DNA of 64,000 bases from Ceratodon purpureus. Its lineage: Eukaryota; Streptophyta; Bryopsida; Pseudoditrichales; Ditrichaceae. Of the stretch, positions 55,150-64,000 are shown piece after piece (the first letter of the stretch is position 1; the number at the start of each line of letters is the position of its first letter). The notes under the pieces are model-generated. The model was not told where the DNA came from and did no database searches. It was given only the letters and a program-made list of their open reading frames with translations. The stretch covers positions 16,127,808-16,191,807 of the forward strand of contig CM026433.1 in assembly GCA_014871385.1 (NCBI GenBank), in the 5' to 3' direction. A program made the position numbers and the translations under genes.

Positions 55150-56522
55150 TTACTGAGGTACATTAGTGCACACCCAAACCATTGCACTCGGACATTCTGC
55201 ATAGTACCTCATGTAACTTGGTGCATCCGAAGGAAAATCTTTCGGGTTACCATGCGGCTCGTGGAATTGTGAGATCTGGAAGCCCACCTCCAAGAGCGAC
55301 GTGACCCAAAATGAGAGGGTGTAAAATCTGTTGGTGATTTCAATTGGATTTCCAGAATTCATGCGAATTCTCAGCTGGAGACAGAGCACAAAACATGACG
55401 TTAGTATCTGATTTTAAAGAGAATTTATGTTCCAAGACAACATCCAGGTACAGCTCTTTGTTAATGAAGGATGAGCCCTGACCGTTTGTGGCTTGCCCTC
55501 GTCTTCAAAATACTTGTACTCTGTGCCGTCGTCTTTCGGTAAATATTCGACGTGCCCAGTGCTGTTGGTCATTGTCATGTATTCCACAATGTGCGGTTCG
55601 TAGAAAATGAACGTCCCCCCAGGTCGTAGCAGCTTCGAAATCTCTCTGAGTGCCTGTTTGACCTGCAGTTAGATCACTTAAGAATAGTTATCATATGGTT
55701 ATTCAGTGGTACAAGCATATGCATATCATCTGAGTTTTTTGTTAAGTGCCTTCTTCTCTGGTATATACCTTCGTTTTGGCACAACTGAACTTTGTTTAAA
55801 TGCCAGACACAGCAACATATCTGAGCTTAGGAGGATTATGAGGAACTACATCTTTTGTGGATGGTAAATTGCAAAGGACGTAGATGGAAATCGCCAGGTC
55901 AAACGTCCCCTCCTCTATTCTTGAAATGCTAGTCAAATGTGCAGCAGAGCAGACATAGAAATCGGCTTTCGGTGTTCCTGGTCCGGACCTGCTTTAGAGA
56001 TCACTTGTCGATCATCAGACTTTGATTGCCACGTGTACTATACAAACAAAATTACTGAAAATGAGCTTTGATATTGGATTCTGCCAGCTGGGAACTGTAG
56101 CTGCTGCCTCCCATTGAAATGGGAACTTACCGTCCAATGAGGTACTGCTCTGTTTCTTTCTTTGCCCCGCTTACCATGTCTACATCAGCGTCACTGGCAA
56201 GCACGTAGCTTGCACCTGCACAGACACCACTGCAACAGCTCATGACAAGAAACTTGAAATTTTGTGTTAGATGAGTTTTCAAAGAAAGAAACATAATTTA
56301 ACGACAACCTCACTCACCGGCTTGTAACAATCTGATCGTGTATCTGCCCATTCCGCAGCCGATATCTAAGGCTTTCCATGGCTTCCCTCGGTCCAATGCC
56401 TTCTGTGCGAAACTCTTAAAATGTCCCTCAAGAAACGGAGCTTCGACTGCATCTTTCACCCAGGCCCCGGAGTTGTAATCGGCAGAATACTTGCCCCATT
56501 GCTGATCTTGATTTTCCGTCAT
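55150..56522 (-). CDS. Class I SAM-dependent methyltransferase, 5 exons
   Basis: Exons on the minus strand: 56522-56318, 56215-56131, 55988-55850, 55662-55483, 55374-55150, giving 277 residues in frame. Motif I ALDIGCGMGRYTIRLL (51-66) binds S-adenosyl-methionine; an acidic residue follows at the end of the next strand (ASDAD). FDLAISIYVLCNLPS (126-140) and REISKLLRPGGTFIFYEPH (149-167) are the motif IV and post-motif regions of Methyltransf_11/25-type enzymes. No signal peptide; likely soluble. Substrate cannot be told. The exon 3 donor (after AAAGAT) was chosen because the joined sequence LPSTKDVKQALREI fits the fold; an alternative donor 30 bases on is possible. Confidence 0.82.
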
Positions 56523-57462
56523 CAGCAATCAGATGTTCTGGTTGACCCTGGCTCTTTACTCACATCAATCGAGTCCACAATTTATAAATCCCACAAAACT
56601 TGTCTCCAACTTGTAAATTGGCTTGAAAGCAATCAAGTTGTAACTTCCAATGTCAGTTTATGGGCCCCAATTATTGATCCCACAACTATCACTGATATAC
56701 ATTCGATATGCCAAGGCTACTAAGTGCGAAGCACATTCACAGATGCGACGGGCAAACTCTTGATCTTCCAAGAGATTTTCAAGCATGGCTTCATTGCACA
56801 GCCTCTAAAATTTATGATCATTAATCCACACCAAAGGTTAAACTTAAGTTGAGCTCAGATTTTGAACTTCCAAGTAGAACTCCTTAGCCTTTAGGCAGTT
56901 ATATACAAGTTACAGAGCTACAAGCTTAACCCGAATCTCTAAATTCAGTTGGATTGCACTTCACCAGCACAGTGCAATCGTGCAACCTGGAATTCTAAGA
57001 ACCGATCAATGATGGGGGTTCAAACATTTCTTAATTCTCTCACATCATTGATGATTCAAAAAAAAAGCCAAATACGTAATTAGGAAAATCAACGAAGTAT
57101 TGGCTAAACCCTAAAACCTGAAATTGGAAGAAGGGGAATTTCTCACAAACCTGGCTTCGATTTCAATGTTGAAACTTCGACCACTACAATTGAGCCAACC
57201 ACAAGCCCTTCTGATGAAGGCAGCGGAATACAATCGAAGAGACGGAAAGTGTATTGCAGATGAGCTTACAGTAATACCGCTAGTAGAGCTTCAGGATTGT
57301 TCCAGGTCTAACTTAACTTGCAGTCAGTCAGGTTCGGCTTCAGCTGGTTCCAGGCCCTAGGGCTAGGGCGAGGGCGATGGCGATGGAACACGCCCGGCCT
57401 AATGCAACGCTTCCAGTGACCGAGTACCTCGCTTACTGTTTTACCGTGGGATCCCGAGTTTT
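56523..57462. other. Upstream region of the methyltransferase gene, no gene seen
   Basis: Contains the likely 5' leader and promoter of the minus-strand gene. Short open frames only; none with a recognisable domain. Confidence 0.5.
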
Positions 57463-57492
57463 GTTTTTGTTTTTGTTTTTGTTTTTGTTTTT
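57463..57492 (+). repeat. (GTTTTT)n microsatellite
   Basis: Five uninterrupted GTTTTT units ending in a T run. Confidence 0.9.
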
Positions 57493-57569
57493 TTAAATTT
57501 AAAAAAAATAAAAAATTACACATATGACCCCAATTTTCAAGGGTCGCAGCTATGGACTGACTCTGACTC

Positions 57570-57745
57570 TAAACCCATGTGATCGGACCGAATTAGGCCG
57601 GGGGAGATTACTCAGGGGCCATCCCATCGGGGTAACGGTGTAGGTTGATCGAATGGCTAAAGCCACTACTAAGAATCGAACCGGCGACCTCATGGGTTTC
57701 AACCATATATATTTTCCACCAAGATCTGTCTTACAAGTAGTATAG
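57570..57745 (-). repeat. Possible tRNA-derived SINE-like sequence
   Basis: On the minus strand the stretch ATGAGGTCGCCGGTTCGATT (near 57680) looks like the variable loop and T arm of a tRNA (B box GGTTCGATTC). The rest does not fold as a complete tRNA, so a SINE head or chance match is more likely than a tRNA gene. Confidence 0.3.
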
Positions 57746-58130
57746 GGTCATTTCGAATGTCGAGTTTAACTTCACTTCCTTTCCCATTTGTATTTTCTTC
57801 TCCGTGCTATCCAGGATGTAATTGTGAAAAAAATTATGCAGTCAACGATCGTAACACAATATTCATTACATTAGGAGTTTTCCAGGACTTTGGAAGAATT
57901 GCACTATCCAAGTACTATAAGATTCATACGAGGTTAATCCATTTACAAAGGATAAAGTCGTTGAAAATTGAATATTTAGTCAACAAACTTGTTATATTGA
58001 ACCAAACTTCCAAAGGAAAAGTGAAATTGATGTGAAGAATAAAAGAATTATTGAATATATTTGTAAAATCCACAATTAGGCACAAGATAAATATATACAT
58101 TCAAGCTTATATAGAGGGCACGTGTAGTTA

Positions 58131-58290
58131 AAGCATCTTAATTGATGCACAATTTCAATTGTATTCCATGCACATTTAGGCCTACTCGACCTAAATGTAC
58201 AAGCAAAGTAGCAACATCTTAATCAATGCACACTTGTAATTGTGTTACATGCACATTCAAGTTTACTAGGCCTAAATGTGCTAATACATG
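58131..58290. repeat. Two tandem ~78-bp repeats with CACATTTAGG...CCTAAATGTG palindromes
   Basis: Two diverged copies in a row (both with gcatcttaat/aacatcttaat, atgcaca, tacatgcaca/ccatgcaca and cctaaatgt). A third related stretch lies at about 62035-62210, on the other side of the transposon. Each copy holds an imperfect hairpin built on CACATTTAGG. Confidence 0.65.
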
Positions 58291-58364
58291 ACCTAATATC
58301 TAGATCCAAATACAGAAATTACTTTTGCTTCACCAAAGCGGCTATCTTCATAGAGAATGAGAAG

Positions 58365-58404
58365 CATTAGGAGAAAAATGAGCTCAAAATAAGGCCGTGT
58401 AAGC
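58365..58404 (+). repeat. Left TIR of 58.4-kb transposon
   Basis: 40 bp, 36 matches with the reverse complement of 61947-61986; outer 15 bases identical. Confidence 0.85.
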
Positions 58405-59162
58405 CTGCCCTTTCTAGGTGAACTCCCTGCCCAAATGCGGCACTGTCGCTGGCAGCGGGTGCCAGGATCGCTGCCCGCAGAGTTAATAGGGCGACTTAAT
58501 GGTCTCGGGAAGGGGTTGCGGGGCGGGTCGGTGTGCCTAGTGGCGCCGAGGTGGCTGCCTTGTTTGGTGAACCACGCCTTCTCCCATTTATTGAAGTTAA
58601 AGCCCGATTCGAAGGAGAGATGACGGGAGATTGGTGTCAACCGTTTCAAGATTCGAAGTTTGCTGCCACGACGGGAAGAAGCCATGGAGCTCGGTCGACA
58701 GTAGGTTGGTCTCCCCACCTGGGAATGGGGTGAATCGAAGTTGGGTGCTTAGAATTTTGGTGTTGCAGGACCAACGACCCAATTCGCAGGTGAAATTCGA
58801 GAGAGTCAGGGGAAATTGTGAGAACTAAACCAGTGAGCATGATTGTGCAGATACGCGTTGGCAACAGTTACAAACTCGAGCAGCAAACATTCGAAGGGTG
58901 TTCTTGCAACACCTCCTGCCGTGGACTGAAGAGGTTGTGTAAGTGTCAATTTCTCTATGACAAGTTTGGGTCGTGCATTTGTACATTGCATGCTATTCAT
59001 TTGATCCTGCAATTTCCTTGAGTGGCTATGGTATAGGGTTTGGTTGTTGTGAACTCTGCGGTTTTGGATATATGGCAATCTTAAAAACGATTCTCTGCAT
59101 ACTTCCAGGTCGATCCGGGGCCTTGAGAGCTTGAATCACTACTTCGGAATTTTGAACTCTCG

Positions 59163-61814
59163 ATGGCAACACCAGGGGTGGAGCCTTCAAGCTACCGTGT
59201 TGGAATTTCGATTGATGCACGCTACGCACCACTTGTGAGGAGAGGTTTATTGAGATCCGAGCAACCCTGCCCATCAACATTTCCAGGACGGAGGGCAGCC
59301 GGGGATACAAACATTGACTTGTGGGTCGATGGCAGCATTTACCCGGTTGATCCAGGAACAGGGAGGCCACCTCCATTCAGAATTCTTCGAGATTGTCTGG
59401 AATTCATATGTCATGGAGAGCAAGGTCTGTATGGATATGCACGCAGATTGGGTCTCGTTGATGGAGGAGGACCTACAAGGAGTGAGATGGAGATGCAGTG
59501 CCGACATTTCGAAGAAGAACTCGGCAAGGTGAGAGAGGACCTTGCTGGCAGCCGAGAGAGGCTCGACCATAACAGGGACATTGAGGATACATGCATGCAA
59601 TTGCGGGTTCAATTGGAGACTATTCGAACCGAGATGAGCAGCATGGAGAGAAATCATAGGGTGACGGTGCAGGGCTTGGAGACCGAGGTGCGTCGCTGGC
59701 AGCAAGCAAGTGAGCGCCTACCGGAGGGGCCTAGCCCTTTGAAGGACACGCCTATGGGGATGCGACGTAGGGCTCGACCGCTCAGGGCGATTCATGAATT
59801 GAATCATGGTTCAGGGTGGGCAAAACGCAGAGTGAAGCTCGTTAGGATGCATTTGCAACCTCATCTCGTGGATGTTGTCAACGACAACAACCGGGTCAAC
59901 CATGAGAAGCAGCGACTTCATGGGGATAAAGCCTCCCAAACAGTAACTGCTGTAGCGTTAGCAAAGATACTGACTAGGCATGAAGGTCTCACCCTCGCAA
60001 CTCAGCCATCTATGGAGCATGTTAAGAGAAAGATTGCTACTAACGTCATGAAGGCAATTGGAAAAAGGGTAGGGCCGAGTAATATTCTTGCTGCCTACGA
60101 CCAAGCAGGGGTGTCCTTGAAAGGTTATGGTGCAATTTACCAAGCCGTGAAGGCTCCAGTTCGGGATTTGGGCAAGGATGCCAAATCCAACATACTACCT
60201 AGTCCCTACCACGTCAAAAGGCTTCGGCAGGAGCTAAATGCGAACTTGCCACAATTCATTGGCCAGTACTACCACGCTGAGGGAAGGATGGAGTTGCCAG
60301 CAGTGTCAAAGAAAACCAAGAAATCTGAGGAGCAGCGAAAGGAGGTGGTCTTAGATGAAAAAAACTCGCTATTCACGGACCTTGAGGTGGTCCAGCAGAG
60401 CATGGTGATCTTTTATGGCATCACGGAGTCAGGTATGAAGCCTCTTCTTCTCTTGTTGACAGCAATGGTGAATGTCCGTTTGGTGCCAGCAACTGCATTG
60501 TATGTGTTTAACAATGGAAGCTAATTCGATTGCATTACAGAAACATTCTCACGTGAGGATATTCTTGCAGAGTTGGAAGGGGCTCCGTTAATATTTGTCC
60601 TCAAGCTGGATGAGGCAGAGATTATTAACGGGAAGAAATTTGAACGTGTTAGCATCACATTGATGAATCGGGCTCTGGACACTAACATTCAGGTGGACCA
60701 CGAGAGGTACTTCTCAGTACAATCAGAGCAGGAGATTTGGCCAGTTGCCACGTTTCAGGTCGAGAAGGAGTCCTACGATGTTCTCTCGTGGATATTTGGA
60801 AAGTCGAACATCCCGGCTGTGATAGCAGCGCAGTCAAGTGGCGAGAAACTCACGGTCCCCGAAGTTGGAGAATTTCAGGTGGAGTGGCATCTTGCTGCGG
60901 ACATGAAGACGATCAAGTGTATGTACGGGCTCCAGTCAGGGCCGTCGTGTGCAATGAACTGCATGTATTGCGACCAGAAGAGGATAAAGCCCACTGTGGG
61001 GACAGCAAGCCAGGCAAACGCTGCCATCAAGAGCCGTGGGAAAGCAAACTGGGTGGGGGGGCTATTTTCCAGCAGCGTACCTGAGGAACCTTGTGACATG
61101 GCAACATCTACTAGGTGGAGGCCTATCCTGCCGATTCCTTTGTCCAGAGTACACATTTGTACATTGCATGCCTTGGTTCGATTGACGGAGAAGATAGTGC
61201 ACATGCATATCATGTATGTTTGGAACATACAGAATCAGAGACTGAGGGCTACTGCAATTGAACAGATGGAGAAGTCGTTGTCCGCGATTGGGGCTCATGG
61301 TGGAAACGTGGAGATTAAGAGGGACCCCAAGCTCAGTGGCAACACCGGAAACGTGCCGCAAAAACCCTCTTTGAGTGGTACCGTTGCCAGCAGGCTTTTT
61401 AGGCCAAGCGTTTGGTCTGGAAATGATAAGGCCTGGAAGGATATATGTCAAGCTGAGAATAATAATGCCGGGAGTGGGGCTGACCGCATTGCAAAGTACC
61501 AGATGTGGCAAGCCTTTGAAGATGTCGTACCATATTTGACAGGACTGGTGTTGACAGCAGAGCAACGGATGCAATTCAAGCAGAAGATACACATGTGGGG
61601 AAAGGCATACTTAAAGGCCTTCGGAGAGGAGCATGTTACCCATTATATGGTATGCTCCCGGCTCTTCGGCACTCACTCATCGTCGGTGGGGGAGGTAGGT
61701 GGGCGGACTCATAATTTCCTCGTTCAAAGTGCTGGCAGAAAGTTTGCTGACATGAGCAGTCGGCTCGGGATCCGGTCCTTGCTCCGCCTGTCCGCTGTCA
61801 GCCCGGCACTGTAG
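59163..61814 (+). CDS. Transposase-like protein of the 58.4-kb transposon, 2 exons, C-terminus probably lost
   Basis: Exons 59163-60432 and 60541-61814 (intron 108 bases, GTATGA...TTACAG) give 847 residues. An N-terminal domain (~1-100) is followed by a coiled coil at ~105-190 and a middle helical part. A C-terminal half has acidic residues in FVLKLDEAEI (Asp ~447) and EWHLAADMKTIKC (Asp ~544), a Cys cluster CAMNCMYC (560-567), and PLSRVHICTLHALVRLTEKI (~624-643). This order (Asp, Asp, CxxC, then x-LH-x) is reminiscent of RAG1/Transib-type and other Cys-bearing DDE transposases. After HVTHYM (61649) a good donor (GTATGC) occurs and the remaining frame looks unlike coding sequence, so 3' exons with a final catalytic Glu may have been lost by deletion. 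I do not recognise a named family; a domesticated gene is less likely because of the enclosing TIRs. Confidence 0.7.
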
Positions 61815-61946
61815 ATGTGCCCTCCACACGCCTCGCTCGGAGGTCATTGGTTCGAGCCCTCGTGGCGGTTGCTGGCACCACGGTGGCACAGCCAGTGCCA
61901 TGTCAAAAAGTACGCGGGCAGCGCCCGTTTTTTTCTCTCACGTGCC

Positions 61947-61986
61947 GCTTACACGGCCTTTTTGTGACCTGATTTTTCTCCTAATG
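61947..61986 (-). repeat. Right TIR of 58.4-kb transposon
   Basis: Reverse complement begins CATTAGGAGAAAAATCAGG; pairs with 58365-58404. Confidence 0.85.
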
Positions 61987-63581
61987 ATAACGATTCAATT
62001 AATCTTGGATATTGTACCACAGAAATCTTTACACATGAGGAACTACATTGTGTAAGAGTAGTTGTAGCATGCAAAAGGATACAAACTTCTAATTCTAGTG
62101 CCCACACATTTAGGTTGAGTAGACCTAAATGTGCAAATACAACATTGAATGCTTAGATCCAAATAAATTGAAAAATTGGCTCCGCCTCCCCCGCACTTTC
62201 TTCATAGAGCTTCTCTTTCTTCGCAAGAGTTTGTCCCTCCGACTATAGCTAATGTACAGAATTTGTTACATATATATATGATTGTGCAACTACTGGTGCT
62301 CTATCTTTTGCATAGAAGTATTTAATTCCTGAGGAAAAGAGTGTTGACATCAAGCCCCCCCTAATGTTTGACACTGACTTCACCCTTCAAAGGAACAGGA
62401 CGCGACGTAGATGCTACAATTTGGCCAACACCAATAAAGAGAGCACAGAGACATGGGCTTCCAACTTCGATAGGTGGCAAAAGAACCTTATGCAATTCAT
62501 GCATGCACAATCAGATCGAGGCGAGCTAAATATGTAGACTTTGAAGCGGAATGCTAACGGATCAAATAAAAACTGAAGGGTTTCACCATTTCAGCCCTCA
62601 AAGGAAGAGGTATAAACCAACATTGGCGACACACATTTTGTCTATTGGACAAGAATTGCACCTTAGTCTAGATGCTCAACAAATCAAGAGACTTAACGGA
62701 ATTGCCAATAACAACCTCTGTACTTACGGGGAGAGGATGTGCAGTAGTTTCAAATCCAAGGGCCTAAGATACAGAAATAAAATTAAGGATAGAAGAAGTG
62801 CACATTTATGTGGAGACGACCTGATTGTGCAAGTGTTTATGTACGTTAAATCGGACTCAAACAACTGTGGCAGATAGAAGAGGGGGAGGCCGGGGAAAGC
62901 GCACATATAAATTAAGGGATAGAAAAGATACCACAATGCAACGTGCATGTGGAGGGACCCCTTCACAGTTAGTTTCATTTAAGACCATTGGCTTTGGACA
63001 TTCTACATTCAAAGGAGGGGACTTTAAAAGGCGACGAGCTTGAAGAAGGGAGTATGTAGTGTCCGTGCAAATCCAAAATTTAGGTAGAGGACTATTGACT
63101 TCATCTTCTTCTCCTGGAATTTGAGTTCGGTCCTCATCCCCATAAGTTGGACCTCTGGATATTTGAACCATGTGCTTGCTTCTTGTAGCCTAGCCAAGCA
63201 CCTCCATCCTTTAAACAGAAAAAATCATGATCAAGCTTAGAATGCATGTCTTATAATAACACCGGATAAACAATAAAAATAAACATACAAAATCCAAGAA
63301 ATGGAAGTATTCAACGCCCAAAGGCAAGCAAAAGAAGCACAAAAAATGTAGAACCAACAACTTTACAGATACAAATGTACAATATATATTACAGAGAGGA
63401 TTCTTAATTCAAAGTTCACATGGCGTGTTGAATTTATGATAGTGCAAAAGAGTTTGAAATCTTAATCGCCTCCATGAGATTATTATACTCTAAGATGTAC
63501 GGGTCCAACATTAGACTCTTAAAGGGGGACGACCTAGCCGGGGGTTGCTCTTTTGAAATTTAGAAGGCCTAGACCAGTACT
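61987..63581. other. Intergenic DNA, no gene supported
   Basis: Holds the third copy of the CACATTTAGG hairpin repeat (about 62098-62140) and several short frames. A frame at 62551-62877 (108 codons) and neighbouring short coding-like pieces around 62385-62540 have no recognised domain and may be remains of another element. Confidence 0.45.
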
Positions 63582-63845
63582 CTAGTGCAAGCGATGAAGC
63601 CACGGCACCAAAACTTGCAATAGAAAGCTATTGTTCTCACCATTGGTCAATTTGGACCACGAATCCAAGAGAAACACATTATCTGGGTTGTTGAGGACGT
63701 GCTTGTATGGGCTGTCGTCCACAATGATAATATTCTCTCCTGTGAAGGATGTGTCTTCCTCAACAAAGAAAGTCCCATCTAGCTTTTTCATGAACACTTC
63801 TTTATTTGTCCATTTAACCTTCAAATATTTATGTTTACCACTCTA
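63582..63845 (-). pseudogene. Fragment of FCP1/NIF-type HAD phosphatase domain
   Basis: On the minus strand about 85 residues match the C-terminal half of the FCP1 homology (NLI-interacting factor) domain: ENIIIVDDSPYKHVLNNPDN (the conserved V-D-D-S-P-x-K box), then VFLLDSWS and FLLQVLVPWLHRL before a stop. The upstream DXDXT active-site half is not visible between here and the window edge. It is either the last exon of a gene continuing beyond 64000 or an isolated gene fragment. Intact members are protein phosphatases acting on Ser/Thr; this piece alone lacks the nucleophile. Confidence 0.55.
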
Positions 63846-64000
63846 AACGAATTTAATGACATTTAGACAGTCTTCATGTTTGAACACAACCGTTGACACA
63901 ACCACAACCCTAAAGAGGTATTGAGTGACGTTTAAGACGTTATTTCCTCTTATAGAACTCTATATAGAGATAGTAGCAAACATGGAAAGAACTTGCAAGA
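63846..64000. other. Right edge, no further exon recognised
   Basis: AT-rich sequence; possibly intron of the phosphatase-like gene if that continues to the right. Confidence 0.4.

Larger units (their letters stand above)
58365..61986 (+). mobile_element. 3.6-kb DNA transposon with 40-bp TIRs and transposase-like gene, superfamily unassigned
   Basis: The left end (58365-58404) and right end (61947-61986) are inverted repeats matching at 36 of 40 positions; they begin CATTAGGAGAAAAAT and end AAGGCCGTGTAAGC. Just inside both TIRs are GC-rich stretches with GCTGCCCGC and many TGGCA/TGCCA words, which may be transposase-binding sites. The element encloses one two-exon gene (59163-61814). No clear target duplication is found next to the ends, so the copy is probably old or the target is altered. 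A 347-bp MITE with matching ends lies at 23112-23458. The termini do not fit the usual hAT (CAGGG), CACTA or PIF/Harbinger patterns. Confidence 0.8.

Noticed and set aside
57640-57745. tRNA gene on the minus strand
   Set aside because: Only the T-arm/B-box part is tRNA-like; no acceptor stem or complete cloverleaf could be built.
62551-62877. 108-codon plus-strand frame as a gene
   Set aside because: No domain, no splice context or promoter seen, and it lies between transposon debris; reported only as unexplained sequence.

Overview
The window looks like nuclear DNA of a land plant. The host genes have plant-type introns with GT/AG ends, and they belong to plant families: a CREC-type EF-hand protein and a vacuolar two-pore K+ channel with EF-hands. 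The Ty3/gypsy elements resemble the plant Tat/Athila/Ogre branch, and the LINE is a plant L1 type. A bryophyte or other non-flowering plant is my guess, but the sequence alone does not fix the species. Most of the window (about 45 kb of 64 kb) is mobile DNA.

Layout. 1-11377: a Ty3/gypsy element (E1, + strand) cut by the left window edge, with one 609-bp LTR visible. 11378-14780: AT-rich intergenic DNA holding a 0.9-kb non-autonomous DNA transposon with 28-bp inverted ends. 14781-17296 (-): a seven-exon ER-type EF-hand gene, followed by a GC-rich, microsatellite-rich upstream region to about 19.4 kb. 19470-25668 (-): a decayed L1-like LINE carrying a 347-bp MITE. 25669-51539: a Ty3/gypsy element (E2, +) that landed in the LINE. 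It has identical 5-bp target duplications (AGCTC) and 423-bp LTRs differing at 2 sites. Inside E2, at 36161-49525 on the minus strand, sits a third, very young element (E3) with CCAGT target duplications. Its 3654-bp LTRs differ at only about 2 sites, and each contains a 731-codon open reading frame. 52557-54173 (+): a four-exon two-pore K+ channel gene. 55150-56522 (-): a five-exon SAM-dependent methyltransferase gene. 58365-61986: a 3.6-kb DNA transposon with 40-bp terminal inverted repeats (36/40 matching) and a two-exon transposase-like gene with a Cys cluster. I could not place it in a standard superfamily. The MITE in the LINE has matching ends. 63582-63845 (-): a fragment of an FCP1/NIF-type HAD phosphatase.

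How it fits together. The nesting gives a relative history: LINE first, then the MITE and E2, then E3. All three gypsy elements carry an extra non-gag/pol protein 3' of integrase, with a globular part, low-complexity linkers and a coiled coil. In E1 and E2 it is internal. In E3 it lies inside the LTR, so it is present twice. Each element is also peppered with its own short DNA word: GCCGAC about 39 times on the + strand of E2, TTCCG/TCCGG in E3, and GGACCAG/GGAGCAG in E1. An accessory protein paired with an element-wide repeated word resembles the VANC anti-silencing systems of VANDAL transposons. That link is my inference and is the most interesting hypothesis here, together with the unclassified DNA transposon and its MITE.
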